64,000 nucleotides of DNA from Ailurus styani (GCA_002007465.1 LNAC01000137.1:2055011-2119010); one strand, 5' to 3'; counted from the first letter of the stretch, positions 37,549-50,639 are shown. The notes: a model not told the origin generated them from the sequence alone. A program made the numbers and translations.

Positions 37549-37735
37549 AGGGACCTGGGTCGCTCAGTTGGTTAAGTGACTGCCTTCAGCTCAGGTCATG
37601 AACTCAGGGTCCTGGGATCAAATCTCATGTCAGGCTCCCTGCTCAGTGGGGAGTCTGCTTCTCCCTTTCCCACTGCTCTCCCCCCTGCTTGCTCACTGTC
37701 TCTCTTTCTCTCTCTAATAAATAAAATCTTTAATT
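37549..37735 (+). mobile_element. CAN SINE inserted into the same site as its neighbour
   Basis: 'gggacctgggtcgctcagtt' to 'aataaaatctttaattaaaa', followed by the third copy of the site, AAAAAATACATCTCC (37737-37751). Confidence 0.92.
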
Positions 37736-37751
37736 AAAAAAAATACATCTC

Positions 37752-39335
37752 CAAGATCATCAAGAGAAGGAAGTACAGGAAGATGCTATGACAATCACCA
37801 TTTGTCAGATCATTAGAGGCTGAAAAATTGACGCAGACCCACCAGCAGTCTTATGGGGATTGACTTAGTGTTCAGGATATACCAAGAAGGAGGGATACTG
37901 GAAAATAATACCCGAGGATTTTAGATGAAAGGCCAAAGAGCTACACTCTTAGGGTGGAGAATGGAAATATACTAGCCCTCACAAGGAAACTCAGCTTCCA
38001 ATAAGCTCAATCTCTGATGGGTAAGATGATCTGCCCCATCCAAAATTCCAAAAGCAAAAATGAAACTCTCTAGATGAAGATAACATCATCTAAAGCCTCA
38101 AATTTTCTTTGCAACTTTTCATACACCAATGCAGTCATTCAAACAAAATTTACCCTACATCCTGGGAGGTAAGTTAAATGACCAAAACCAAGAGGAAAAA
38201 AAGAGACAATAGAAATGGATCCATAAGAGGTCCAGATATTGGAGCATACACATATTTTAAAATATATAAAACTAATTATGCTCAATAAATTATATGACAA
38301 AATTAATTTCAACAGAGGACTGAAAATTATAAAAGAAAACCCAAATGGCGATTTCAGCACTGAAAAATACAAGAGATGAAATTAAGAACTCAATAGATAG
38401 ACTTTATCAGAAGATTAAAGAGATTAGTAAATTGACAGAGGAAAATAACCAAATTGAATCATGGGCAGAAAAAGAAAAAGGAAAATACAGACCAAAAAAT
38501 TCAATAATCATAGAGGAGATCTGAACAAGATTGACAAAGTTGCCCAAATTCAAATTCACAGAATACTGCATGCAAGAAATAAAGAATATGTATTGTTTTC
38601 AAGTTCATTTATGTTTGAAACTGATTATATGTTTGGCTACAAAGCAAAACTCTACAAATATTAAATTATTGAAATTATATAAAGAACATATTATCAATAT
38701 AGTAAAATTATGCTTAAAATCAATCACTTAAAGTTAACAAAAAGTAAAATATTTTTAAAAGAAGTAATATACGGGCGCCTGGGTGGCTCAGTGGGTTAAA
38801 GCCTCTGCTTTCGGCTCAGGTCATGATCTCAGGGTCCTGGGATCGAGGCCCGCGTCGGGCTCCCTGCTCAGCGGGGAGCCTGCTTCCCCCTCTCTCTCTC
38901 TGCCTGCCTCTCTGCCTACTTGTGATCTCTCTCCCTCTGTGAAATAAATAAATAAAATCTTTAAAAAAAAAAAAAAAAAGAAGTAATATACTTCTAAATA
39001 ACTCATGAATCAAAGAAGAAATTTCAGGGAAAATTAGAAAATAATTTGAACTGAATGATAATGAAGATAAAATTTATAAAAATTTGTGGGATCTAGCTAA
39101 AGCCATACCAAGAGAATGTTTATAGACTTAAATATTTTATAGAAGAAAACTTTAAATGAACTAAATACCCATCTCTAAAGTTCAAAACAAAAAGAACAGC
39201 AAATTTAAAAAGGAAATAAAGAGCAGATATTAACATAAACAAATATGCAACAGAGAGGATCAGCAATGCCAAAATTTAATTCTTTAAAAAGACAATTGAT
39301 AAACCCTTAGAAAGACTGACCCGAAATTCCTAGTC
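37752..39335 (+). mobile_element. Old L1 LINE remnant (5' region and ORF2 start)
   Basis: 'aatttcaacagaggactgaa', 'gagatgaaattaagaactca', then (38990-39330) 'agaagaaatttcagggaaaa' and 'gatctagctaaagccatacc', typical old L1 ORF1/ORF2 relics. Interrupted by a SINE at 38773-38975. Boundaries are approximate. Confidence 0.65.
38773..38975 (+). mobile_element. CAN SINE (young mustelid-type, CpG-rich)
   Basis: One of the best preserved copies: 'gggcgcctgggtggctcagt', 'cgaggcccgcgtcgggctcc'. Target-site duplication AAAAGAAGTAATATAC at 38757-38772 and about 38977-38991. Confidence 0.96.
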
Positions 39336-39344
39336 ATTCATAAT

Positions 39345-39535
39345 GTCTCTGCATGAGTTAATCCTTCCATGAAGCCTTCCTCACTACCCCCCTAGTAAAG
39401 CTAGCCATGTCCTTATCCATACTCTCTTGATATATTTTACACTCCTTTGTTATAAAGTATTATAATCTCTAAACCTGGCATAGCAAATGCACATTAAATG
39501 TTAATGACCAAATACAGTCTTGCATGCCTAACATC
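39345..39535 (+). repeat. L2-type ancient LINE 3' end
   Basis: 'tgaagccttcctcactaccc', 'ccctagtaaagctagcc', then 'acattaaatgttaatgac'. Confidence 0.65.
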
Positions 39536-39599
39536 TAAAAAATAAAAAAGAATCAATTTGTACTATAGTATTTCTTGAGTTTTCACTGTTTCAAAGTCC

Positions 39600-39870
39600 T
39601 AATTTTTTTTACAAACTTTTTATTTTGAAAAATTTTAGGTTTGCAGAAGACTTGCAAAGATAGTAGAGTTCATATATACACTTTGCCTAGCTTCCCTAAC
39701 ATTAAAATCTTACATAAGTACATTTACCAAAGTTAAGAAAATAACACTGTTATAATACCATTAATTCAGGTTTCGCTAGTTTTTCCACCAATATTAATTC
39801 CAGGATCCAATCTGGGACACCATGTTACATTTCATCATCGTGTCTTCTTAGGCTTCTCTTGTCTATGATA
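39600..39870 (-). repeat. Ancient L1 3' UTR
   Basis: 'ttttaggtttgcagaagact', 'ccctaacattaaaatcttac' and 'ctagtttttccaccaatatt' read as the reverse complement of an old L1M-type 3' UTR. A related block occurs at 57240-57700. Confidence 0.65.
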
Positions 39871-39911
39871 GTTTCTCAGTCTTTTTTTTTTCCTTTTCTT
39901 TTCTTTTTCTC

Positions 39912-40097
39912 TCTCTCTTTTTTTTTTTTTTTTTAAGAGAAGGAGAGACACAAAGAGAGAGGGAAGGAAACACTCCCAAGCAAGGTCCATGCCCAGGGTG
40001 GAGCCCCACACAGGGCTTGATCTAACAACCCTGAAATCATAACCTGATCCAAAATCAAGAGTCAGACGCTGAACCAACTGAACAACCCAGGTGCGCC
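39912..40097 (-). mobile_element. Older CAN SINE
   Basis: 'aaccctgaaatcataacctg', 'aactgaacaacccaggtgcg', after a long T/C-rich tail at 39880-39935. Confidence 0.88.
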
Positions 40098-41295
40098 CAA
40101 AATAGATTTAAAACAAAGACTGCAGCAAGAGATAAAGAAAGGCACTATGTAATGATGAAGGGAACAATCCAACAAGATGAAATAACAACTGTAAATATCT
40201 ATGCACCCAACATAGGAGCACTTAACCATATAAAGCAATTATTAACAGATATAAGGAAAAAATTGACAGTAATACAATAATAGTAAGGGATGTTAACATC
40301 CCATTTACATCAATGGATAGATCCAGACAGAAGGTCAACAGGAAATAATAACTCTAAATGACTCTAAATGACACATTAGACCAGATGCAACTAACAGATA
40401 TATACAGAACATTCTATCTGAAAACAGCAGAACACACATTCTTTTCAATTGCACATAGAACATCCTCCAAGATAGGTCACACATTATGCGATAAAACAAG
40501 TTTCAATAATTTTAAGAAGACTGAAATTGTATCAAGTATCTTTTCTGAGTACAACACAATGAAACCAGAAATCAATTGTAAGAAAAGAGCTTGAAAGAAC
40601 ACAAATACATGGAAGCTAAACAACATGCTACTAAATAATGAATGGGTCCACCAAGAAACCAAAGAAAAAATAAAAAAACACATGGAAACAAATGAAGATG
40701 AAAACACAATGGTCCAATATCTTTGGGATGTAGCAAACAGTTCTAAGAGGAAAGTTTATAGCAATACATGCCTACCTCAAGAAACAAGAAAATCTCAAAC
40801 GACCTAACCTTACTGCCAAAGGAGCTAGAAAAAGAACGAAATCTAAAGCTAGTAAAAGGAAGGTAAAAATAAAGGTTAGAGCAGAAATCAATGAAAAGAG
40901 ACTTAAAAAAATAGAAAAAATTAATGAAACCAGAAGTTGATCTGAAAAGATAGAATTGATAAACCTTTAACCAGACACATCAAGAAAAAAAGAGGATGAA
41001 AATAAAATCAGAAATGAAGGAGGAGAAATAACAACACAGAAATATAAAAGAATATAGGAGAATATTTTGAAAAATTACATGCCAACAAAATGGACAACCT
41101 AGAAGAAATAGATAAATCCCCAGAAACATATAATCTTCCAAAACTGAATCAAAAAGACATAGAAAATTTTAACAGATGGATTACTACTATTAAAATTGAA
41201 TCAGTAATCAAAGAACTTCAAGCAAGCAAAAGTCAAGGACCACATGAATAGGACAAATGAATTCTACCAAATGTATAAGAAAAAGTTAATAAAAG

Positions 41296-41490
41296 GGCAC
41301 CTAGGTGGTGCAGTCAGGGGAGCACCTGGCTTTTGGTTTCGGCTCAGGTGGTAATCTTGGGGTTGTGAGATGGAACCCTGCATCGGGCTCCATGCTCAAC
41401 ATAGAGTCTGCCTGGGATTTTCTCTCCCTCTCCCTCTACTCCCTCCCCCACACTCAGGCCCTCTCTCCAAAATAAAGAAGTGAATCTTAA
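41296..41490 (+). mobile_element. Older CAN SINE in L1
   Basis: 'gggcacctaggtggtgcagt', 'ggaaccctgcatcgggctcc'. AGTTAATA lies on both sides (about 41284 and 41501). Confidence 0.9.
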
Positions 41491-42849
41491 AAAAAAAAAT
41501 AGTTAATACCTATTTTTCTTTAACTATTCCAAAAACAGAAGCGGAAGGAAACCTCTAAATTCATGCAACAAGGTCAGTATTACTCTGATACCAAAGCTAG
41601 GCAAAGACACTACAAAAAAAGAAAACTAAAAAAAACAAAAAAAACCCCCAAAAAACTAGAGGCCAATATCTCTGATGAATATAGATGCAAAAAATCCTCA
41701 ATAAGATATTAACAAACCAAATCCAACAACACCTTAAAAAAATCATTCACCATGATCAAGTGGGATTTATTCCAGAGATGCAAAGGTGGTTCAATATTCC
41801 AAATCAATTGATGTGATACCTCACATTAACAAGAGTAAGGATAAAAACCATATGACCATCTCAACAGATAAAACCAAAGCATGGGATAATATACAACATC
41901 CATTCATAATAAAAATTCTCAACAAAGTAAGTTTAGAAGGAACATACCTCAACATAATAAAGGCCATATATGAAAAACCCACAGCTAACATCATACTCAA
42001 TGGTGAAATACTGAGAGCTTTTCCTCTCAGATTGGGAATAAGACAAAGATGTCCACTCTCACCACTTTTATTCTACATAGTACTGGAAGTCCTAGCCACA
42101 GCAATCAGATAAGGAAAAGGAATAAAATTCATCCAAATTGGTAAGGAAGAAGTAAACACTCATTATTTGCAGATAATAAGATACTATATACAGAAAACCT
42201 GAAAGACTCCATCAAAAAACTACTAGAACTGTTACATGAATGCAGTAAAGTTGAATGATGCAAAATCAATCTCTGTGTACTAATAACGAAACAGCAGAAA
42301 GAGAAATTAAGAAAACAATCCCATTTACAATTGCACCAAATATCATAAAATGCCTTAAAATAAATTTATCCCGAAAACTATAAAACATTAATGAAAACAA
42401 CTGAAGAAAACAAAAACAAATGGAAGATACTCAGTGCTCATGGATTTCAAGAACTAAAACTGTTAAAATGTCCATACTACTCAAAGGAATAATTAGAAAA
42501 CATTAATGAAAAAAATTGAAGACAAAAAAACAAATGGAAAGACACTCAGTGCTCATGGATTGAAAGAATCAAAATTGTTAAAATGGCCATACTCCTCAAA
42601 AGAATCTACAGATCCAGTGCAATCCCTATCAAAATATCAACAGCATTTTTCACAGAACTAGAACAAATAATACTAAAATTTTTATGGAACCACAAAAGAC
42701 CCTGAAATAGCCAAAGCAATCTTGCGAAAGAACAAAGCTGGAGGTATCACAATCCCAGATTTCAAGATATACTACAATGCTATAGGAATCAAAATAGTAT
42801 GGTACTGGCACAAAAACATATAGTCCAACAGAACCAAACAGAAAGCCTA

Positions 42850-43010
42850 GGGCACCTGGACAGCTCAGTCGGTTAAGCGTCTGCCTTCAGCTCAGGTCAT
42901 GATCCCAAGGTCCTGAGCTTGAGTCAATATCAGCAGGGAGTCTGCTTCTCCCTCTGCCCTTCCCCCCGACCCTGCTCACGATCTCTCTCTCTCTCTCTCT
43001 CTCAAAAAAA
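42850..43010 (+). mobile_element. CAN SINE in L1, internally deleted
   Basis: 'gggcacctggacagctcagt', 'gatcccaaggtcctgagctt', then a (CT)n stretch and A12. It lacks the usual CCCCxxxTCGGGCTCC block. Confidence 0.9.
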
Positions 43011-43477
43011 AAAAAGAGAACCTAGAAATAAACCCATGGGTATATGGTCAATTAATCTACAATAGAGGCAAGATATACAATGGGGAAAAGACAATTTCTT
43101 CAACAGTGTTGGGAAAACTGGACAACTACATGCAAAAGAATGAAACTGGACCACTTTCTAATACCATACACAAAAATAAACTCAGAATGGATTAAAGGCC
43201 TAAACCTGAGACTTGAAACCATAAAAGTCCTAGAAGAAAACACATGCAGTAACTGGCCTTTGATTTTGGCCTTAGCAACATTTTTCTAGACATGTCTCCT
43301 CAGGCAATAGGGAAAAAGTAAAATAAACTATTGGGACTACAATAAAATAAAAAGCTTTTGCATAGTGAAGGAAACCATCAACAATACTAAAAGGTAACCT
43401 ACTGAATGAGAGAAGATATCTGTAAATGAGATATCTGAAAAATGGTTAATATCCAAAATATATAAAGAACTTACACA

Positions 43478-43605
43478 GTGTTAATATGGTGACAGATGGT
43501 AGTTATACTTGTGGTGAGCACAGCATAAATAAACTTGTCGAACCATTATGTTGTACACCTGAAACTAATGAAACATTGTGTGTCAACTATGCTTCAGTTT
43601 AAAAA
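43478..43605 (+). mobile_element. Short L1 3' fragment inserted in L1
   Basis: 'gtgagcacagcataaataaa', 'ttgtacacctgaaactaatg', 'aactatgcttcagttt' + A9 is an L1 3' UTR terminus lying in the middle of the ORF2 C-terminal region, so it is a separate insertion. Confidence 0.75.
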
Positions 43606-44599
43606 AAAATAATTAATCTCCCCAAAATAATTAAATTGAAGATGGGCAAAAGACCTAAGCAGAAATTTTGCCAAAGAAGACATGGAGATGACCAACAGAC
43701 ACATGAAAAGATGCTCAACATCATTAATTATCAGAGAAATGCAAACCAAAATCACAATGAGATATCACCTTACACTTGTCAGAATACCTAGAATCAAAAA
43801 GATGAGAAATGACAAGTGTTGGTGAGGATGTGGAGAAAAAGGAACTCTTGCGCACTGTTGGTGGGAATGTAAATTGGTGCAGCCACTATAGGAAAGAGTA
43901 AGGAGATTCCTCAAAAAATTAAAAATTGTAATACTGTAAGATCCAGTAATTCTGCTACTGGATATTTACCCAAAGAAAACAAAAACACTAATTCAAAAAG
44001 ACAGATGCACCAGTACGTTTATTGCAGCATTATTCACAATAGCCAAGATATAGAAGCAACCCAAACCCCTACTAATAGGTGGATAATGAAGATGTGGTAT
44101 TTATTCACAATGGAATATTACTCAGCCATAAATAAGAATGAGATCTTGCCATTTGGGACAATGTTGATGGGCTTGAGGGTATTATGCTCAGTGAAATAAT
44201 TCAGATACAAAAGGACAAGTGCCATAGAATTTTACTTACATGTGGGGTCTAAAAACAAAACAAATTAACAAAGAAACAAACATACTCTTAAATACACAAC
44301 ACAAACTGGTGTTTGCTAGAGAGGAAGTGGGTGGAAGGATGGGTGAAATAGATAAAGGGAATTAATAAGTATTAAACTTCCAGTTATAAAACAAGTCATG
44401 CACATGAAAATTACAGCATGAGGAAGATAGTCAATAATATTGTAGTAACATAGTATGATGACAAGTGGTGAATCAATATGTTGTATACTTGAAACTAATA
44501 TAACACTGTATGTTAATTATACTTCAATTTTTTTAAAAAATCACAGTAACTTAGCAAATAATTTGGGGAAGATAATTGTTAATGTAACTATTCTGTTTC

Positions 44600-46640
44600 A
44601 CCTATGAGTTTCACCCACTAATTCTAGCATTCATCAGTGGATCTTGCCTGTAGTAATTATTACTATAGTGTTCTAAGGGCAATTTTCTATTTTTCTTCTT
44701 CCTTCTACATTTATTAATTGGAATCTCCTGTAAAGAAGATTTGTTCTGTCTCCCCCATTTACTTATTCAATCATATATTTTTATCAGTAGGAAATAATGG
44801 ATATTTATTCTTTGGGTTATTATCCAATACTATCATTACTTACTTTGTTGCTCAAATTGTTCCTGCTTTGTCCGTGAGGAGCTCTTTCAGGTTGGCTTCT
44901 ACACTCTTTTAAGATGTTCCTTACTTTCCAGCATGACAAGATAACCAACCCTGGAATAAGCCATTTCTCCAAGAAGTCCTGGTTTCTTTTATTAGAACCA
45001 AGATCTGGGCCCTATATATGGTTTCTGATACTGCAGTGTCACTATTTCTAGGCCTTTTCAGCAGAACTAGAATATACTAATTCATGTACACACACACATC
45101 TATATTTCTGTATCTTTTTACCTGCATACAATGAAATCATGAGCTCATACTTATCTCCAACAACAAATCTCCAACTCTAATCTAGCACCACAGAGCTCAG
45201 TCGAGCTTATTTGTAACTTCTTCCTTCAACAGAGAAAAACATTCTACGTACCTCTCATTATCTACAATTTTTCTTATTTGTTCAACCCCGGCATACCTGT
45301 AGTTCAGTCTTACTCCCATGAGAAACAAATTTACCAACTAGAGAGAGTGTTTATGTAACTTTTTGGTGTTATCCTTACAGTATCTTATCCAATACTGTTT
45401 TCCAAAGTTACTCAAGTCAGCTTCTCTTCCTGCCCAATTTCTTTCACTAAAGTGATTATCATTTGGTTAGTGAAACAGTTACAGGTATTTTCAGTCCACA
45501 CTCCATCTTGGAATGCTCCTGAATCCTGACTGAATTTTCACATACTGTATAGTTCAGTTTGTGGTGTAGTTTTGTGGGTTTTGACAGACATACGGAGTAA
45601 TGATTCCACTACTACTTTACCATACAGAATGGTCTATCACTCCCCAAATTCTTTTATGCATTCCATTTATGGTCAATGCCTATCAACACCTGGCAATCAC
45701 AGATTTGTTTTCCATTCCTATAGTTTTGTCTCTTACAGAATGTCATATAAATGCACTGGATGTTGCACAGCCCCTTAGATCTGGCTTCTTTCACTTAGAA
45801 AAATTCATTTAAAATTTAATTAGCTTGAGAATCACACCTTCATTTTTTAAGATATTTTAGGAGAACAGAATTCTAGGTTAGTAGTTATTCTTTTAGTACT
45901 TTAAAGTGTCACTGCATTGTCTTTGGGGCTGAATAATTATTACTCAGAAGTCCACTACCAATTGTATTACTGTGCCTTTGAAAATAATGGGTCTTTTTCT
46001 ACTTCCAGCTGCTTTTAAGATTTTCTATTCGGTTATAGTCCTTCTATGATGCATCTGAGTGTGATTTTTTTTTGTATTCATCACACTTGGGTCTTGCAGA
46101 GTTTCCTAAATCTGTAGGTGGCACTTTCTCATTTGGATACTTTCTTCTGTTATTCAGTTCTCTAATCCTGTCTTCTGCTGTCTAAGCAGCTGTTAACTCT
46201 AGGGAGTTCTTAATTTGGGGTATTGTATATTTTACCTCCAGAATTTCCATTTGATTATTTTTTTTAATATTTCGAGTCTCAGATAAAATTCTCCATCTCT
46301 TCCCCTATTTTTTCAATTTCCTAATTTCTTCGATGTATTAATTATAATATTAAATTTCCTTTTCTATTTAAAATGCCCCCTTTTGATATCCAAATCAAAA
46401 AATACTGTTTTTATTGTCTGGTTTTTATATTGATGTTGATCATATGGTACCTCTTGGCATGCCAAATACTTATGTTAAATCTTTTATTGTAAAACAGCCT
46501 CAAATTCACAGAACAGGTACAAGAATACTACAAAGAACTTCACTCTTCTGAAATAACCATAGTTAATGATTTAATATATATCCTTCCAGAATTGCCTTTT
46601 TAATTTTTTTGGCTAGACAAACATTTACTTAAATTCTTTA
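44600..46640 (-). repeat. Ancient L1 sequence (3' UTR-like), minus strand
   Basis: 'gccatttctccaagaagtcc', 'aagatctgggccc', 'cagatttgttttccattcct' (45690-45720) and 'gctgcttttaagattttcta' (46010) are blocks of old L1M-type elements read in reverse. Probably more than one fragment; borders uncertain. Confidence 0.6.
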
Positions 46641-46649
46641 AAAAGCAAC

Positions 46650-47587
46650 CTGCATTTTTCATTTAACAATATACAAATAGCCCTCATAATTTCAATAAAC
46701 ATGAATTTCAGTTACTTTGTTTCATTAAACACCACTAGTTCCCTAACAACATGGTTCAAATTTCAGTTACCATGGTACAATATCCTGAGTAACTGCACAA
46801 ACTTCACTGCTAACTCTTCAATCCACAAATCACTTCTAAATAACAGATCAAGATCAGTAATCAATCACGTCGCTTATTTCACAATCTATGTCAATGACTG
46901 ATCATGTGTATCTGTTACTCAGTTTATGCCAAGATAGTAAAGCATGTAAGGTGTTTTCCTTTCTTGTCTCCTATTGATAAATCCACATAACAGTTTTATA
47001 AAAACAGATAATCCAAAAAGGGAATTTGCCAACAAAGATGAAAGTGCAGAAAAAGAAAAAAGAGAGTAACACTGGAAGTGAAATTCAAATAAAATATAAA
47101 TGGAGTTGTAGAAGAAATAGCTATACTGTTAGTCTATCAATGGAATATTAATGAAATTTGAAATAATTACAATACAGTTGTATGTTTAATAAATGTGATT
47201 TATATGACCCCCTAAGTTTTATTATAGTTTGAATACAAATATAATAATATTGTCTTTGTGCTTTGGATTTTTTAAAGACATTGTAAAATACGTATTTAAT
47301 ACTTCCAATAGAGAATACCTTGAGAGGAAAAAGATAAAGCAGAAGTGAGAAAATATACATAAGTCAATTCTGACTGCAGTGATATCTTATATGTTAAGTA
47401 TTAGCCTTTGATTATATAGGACTACTTAGGTTTTATATAGTTTATTCTTACTACTTTTCATTTGGGCTGTGGATGTTTGTTTCTTAATATTTTTTCAAGA
47501 TAAAATTAGGTCTGTCAATCCAGCTCATAAAATAAAAATTTAATGTTTTATTTATTTTCCAAAAAAGACTGTTTTAAACCTTGTCAA
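46650..47587. other. CCDC73 intron, no recognised feature
   Basis: AT-rich; no exon or named repeat seen. Confidence 0.55.
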
Positions 47588-47772
47588 GGGGCGCCTGGGT
47601 GGCTCAGTGGGTTAAAGCCTCTGCCTTCGGCTCAGGTCATGATCTCAGGGTCCTAGGATCAAGCCCCGAATCGGGCTCCCTGCTCAGTAGGGAGCCTGCT
47701 TCCTCCTCTCTTTCTGCCTACTTGTGATCTCTCTCTCTCTGTCAAATAAATAAATAAAATCTTTAAAAAAAA
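47588..47772 (+). mobile_element. CAN SINE (mustelid-type)
   Basis: 'gggcgcctgggtggctcagt' + 'gggttaaagcctctgcc'. Target-site duplication TAAACCTTGTCAA / TAAACCTTTTCAA (about 47575 and 47773). Confidence 0.95.
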
Positions 47773-48252
47773 TAAACCTTTTCAAAATTAATATTTTATT
47801 TATCTTTTAGTTCACCACGGACAGATGTCTTTAGAAAATTCCTCTGGTCAATTGGCCAGTTTGCAATAGATATTTTCATCCTCCTTTAATTATAGTATAC
47901 ACAAAATTCAATATGATCATATACCTATTTTTTACTTTGACTTGAGACTTATTGATAAAGACTACCTGGTACCTGAGTTTATTTCCATTTTTGTGCTTTT
48001 ATATTTCATTGTATGATTAATTATAATTATTTCATGTGAAAAAATATTCTAATTTAAATGTAGAAAATGCGTCAATCATTTGTGGAATTTTTCTTAAGCT
48101 TAAATGTGTTTCTCTGGAGAACTTTTTTATAATTATTTCATACCTCACTGTACATCCAAAATATATAGCAATTTTCTAAATATTGGAATAAAAATCAGAT
48201 TGTTATGTAAAAAAGGAAGAAGAATAGCTGACCATAAGAATGTTACCACTAG

Positions 48253-48443
48253 GGCGCCTGGGTGGCTCAGTGGGTTAAGCCTCTGCCTTCAGCTCAGGTC
48301 ATGATCCTAGGGTCCTGGGATCGAGCCCCATATTGGGCTCTCAGCTCAACAGAGAGCGTGCTTCCCCCTCTCTCTCTCTGTCTGCCTCTCTGCCTACTTG
48401 TGATCTCTCTCTGTGTCAAATAAATAAAATCTTAAAAAAAAAA
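48253..48443 (+). mobile_element. CAN SINE (mustelid-type)
   Basis: 'gggcgcctgggtggctcagt' to 'aaataaataaaatcttaaaa', complete; the target-site duplication is unclear. Confidence 0.94.
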
Positions 48444-48659
48444 AGATCCTTTTGCATGTTTTCAGCTTGCAGGGTCATTTTTATGGTCCTATACCACCAT
48501 ATACTATCTATATTTCTCATGTTAGTACATATGTACCTACCTTAGTCTTTTTAAGAGCTACGTTAAATATTCAGGATATCCGATTCAGTCATTAATTCTG
48601 CATACAAAATTACCCTAAAACTTGGCGATTTAAAATATGATTTATTAAGCCTCACAATT

Positions 48660-48864
48660 CTTTTTTTTTTTTTAAGATTTTATTTATTTATTTATTTGAC
48701 AGAGAGAGAGACTGCGAGAGAGGAAACACAGCAGGGGGAGTGGGAGAGGGAGAAGCAGGTTCTCTGCTAAGCAGGGAGTCCTATGCGTGGCTCAATCCCA
48801 GGACACTGGGATCAGTACCTGAGCTGAAGGCAGATGCTTAATGACTGAGCCATCCAGGCGCCCC
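48660..48864 (-). mobile_element. CAN SINE
   Basis: T-rich tail, then 'actgagccatccaggcgccc' at the head end. CTCACAATTCT / TTCACAATTCT flank it (about 48651 and 48870). Confidence 0.92.
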
Positions 48865-49229
48865 TAAACTTCACAATTCTACACAATGACTAAGCTCAGC
48901 TGAGTTGGGCAGTTTTTCTGCTTCACAGGCTACTGATCAGGTTACTCATGCAGATGAATTCACTCTAGCTTGGCTGAGGCTGCAATTACCATAATGTTCT
49001 CTCACTCCAGTGTCTCTCCTCATGTAACTTCCCATCATTAAATAATCTATTCTAAGCTTATGGCACAGCAGCTGACATCCAAAAGGGTATGTTCCAAGAG
49101 AACAATCCCTTCTTATAAGTACTTACCAAGCGCCTGCTTTGTGTCATGCTTGTTAGTGTCCTGTTCGCCAAAGTAAATCACATGACCAAGGTTAAGCTAA
49201 TACGGGAGTAATCTATCTACTCAAGGGTA

Positions 49230-50160
49230 TGAATACCAAGAAGTATGGTTAACTGAAAGCTACTCATGTAACAGTATCACTTGTTTACCCTCTGTTGATA
49301 GACATCGATATTGTTTACAATTTTTCCCATTATAGGATATATCACTGTAAAAATTCTTTACTCAGTTAAGCCCACTCAAGAAATTATCCTAAAGTGTAAA
49401 TTGTTCATACTTAGTGACCAGGAAACTTTACATTTTAAATTTAGAGAAACAGAAGTCAATTTCTATTTATCATATGTACTAATACACATCAATAAGGAAA
49501 GGACATAACAATACTCATTCCTGAAAAACCTTGCCAACACTGGTATTGATATTTTTTCAGTAATTTACATTTATTTTTTCAATAATCTACATTTATTTTA
49601 TTGGTAGTAAAGTACATTTTTGTATTTTATGATTATTAATATTTTTCCTTTTTTCCATTGTGTTGAAATCTTTTTGTGTTCAAATCTTTTGATTTGTATG
49701 AATGTTTTATAAATAAGATATTTATCCTTTCTTCCATTTTGCATGAGGCAAATATCTTCTCTCAGCCACTGACTTTTAGACTTTGTTTACAGCAGCTTTT
49801 CTCCCATAGAAGCTAATAATTTGTATGTCACCATACCTAGTAATCTTTTCTTTTAGGTAGGGTAATCTCTATTACTGAGACTATAAAAATTAAGTCTCAT
49901 ACTTTCTAATACATATATACATATTTTTCTTTGCATTTGATTTTTTTCTCCTAAAATTTATTTTTGTGTATGAAGTATTATGAATCATCTAAAGTCATTC
50001 ATTGACTGTCTACTCTTATTTTCCCCACTGGATTAATTTATTCTTTTACTGGTTTGCTTATTCCCACAAAAGTGTCACGTTGTTACAAAAGTATCACATT
50101 TGTAATTATTATAAGATTAGGACATTATAAGAGTAGGGCATGTTTTAATATCTGACAAAG
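49230..50160 (-). repeat. Ancient L1 remnant
   Basis: 'gttgatagacatcgatattg' (49292-49311), 'aaaaaccttgccaacactgg' (49523-49542) and 'tttattttcccc' (50016) read as old L1 in reverse. Continues in the same orientation after the two SINEs at 50640-50800. Confidence 0.6.
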
Positions 50161-50179
50161 CATGTAGCACTTCATTCTT

Positions 50180-50379
50180 TTTTATTTTTAAAGATTTTAT
50201 TTATTCATTTGACAGAGAGAGATCAGATCACAAGTAGGCAGAGAGGCAGGCCGAGAGAGAGGAGGAAGCAGGCTCCCCGCTGAGCAGAGAGCCCGATGCG
50301 GGCCTTGATCCCAGGACCCTGAGATCATGACCTGAGCCGAAGGCAGAGGCTTTAACCCACTGAGCCACTCAGGCGCCCA
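50180..50379 (-). mobile_element. CAN SINE, variant subfamily
   Basis: Carries 'gatcagatcacaagtaggc', 'ggcaggccgagagaga' and 'gagccactcaggcgccc'. Target-site duplication AGCACTTCATTCTT / AGCACTTCAGTCTT (about 50166 and 50382). Confidence 0.95.
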
Positions 50380-50430
50380 ACAGCACTTCAGTCTTATCTT
50401 TTGAAAAGCTTCTTGTCTATACTCATACTT

Positions 50431-50626
50431 TTTTTTTAAAAAAGATTTTATTTATTTATTTGACACAGAGAGATCAGATCACAAGTAGGCAGAGAGGCAG
50501 GCCGAGAGAGGAGGAAGCAGGCTCCCTGCTGAGCAGAGAGCCCGATGCAGGCCTCAATCCCAGGACGCTGAGAGCATGACCTGAGCCGAAAGCAGAGGCT
50601 TTAACCCACTGAGCCACTCAAGCGCC
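50431..50626 (-). mobile_element. CAN SINE, same variant subfamily
   Basis: Shares 'gatcagatcacaagtaggc', 'ggcaggccgagagag' and 'gagccactca' with its neighbour. It has its own target-site duplication, TATACTCATACTT (50417-50430 and about 50627-50640). Confidence 0.95.
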
Positions 50627-50639
50627 CTATACTCATACT

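Larger units (their letters stand above)
40098..44560 (+). mobile_element. L1 LINE, ORF2 to 3' end, about 4.4 kb
   Basis: In order: the endonuclease domain (40180-40420, 'tgcacccaacataggagcac'), the linker, reverse transcriptase (41560-42190, containing [20 protein letters not shown] and [15 protein letters not shown]), the C-terminal domain (42600-44200) and a 3' UTR ending 'tataacactgtatgttaatt' + A-rich. Frames are broken by many stops. Insertions: SINEs at 41296-41490 and 42850-43010, and a short L1 3' fragment at 43478-43605. It lacks ORF1 and the 5' UTR. Confidence 0.9.

Noticed and set aside
37349..37735. Regularly repeated units as a CRISPR-like array
   Set aside because: The units are two CAN SINEs with A-rich tails and target-site duplications; this is mammalian nuclear DNA.
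38773..38850. tRNA gene at the SINE head
   Set aside because: The head is tRNA-derived with A/B-box-like sequence, but it is part of a SINE and lacks an intact cloverleaf and 3' end; the same holds for all other CAN SINE heads here.
41786..42112. 108-codon plus-strand ORF as a gene
   Set aside because: It is L1 reverse transcriptase sequence ([15 protein letters not shown]) in an element broken elsewhere by many stops.
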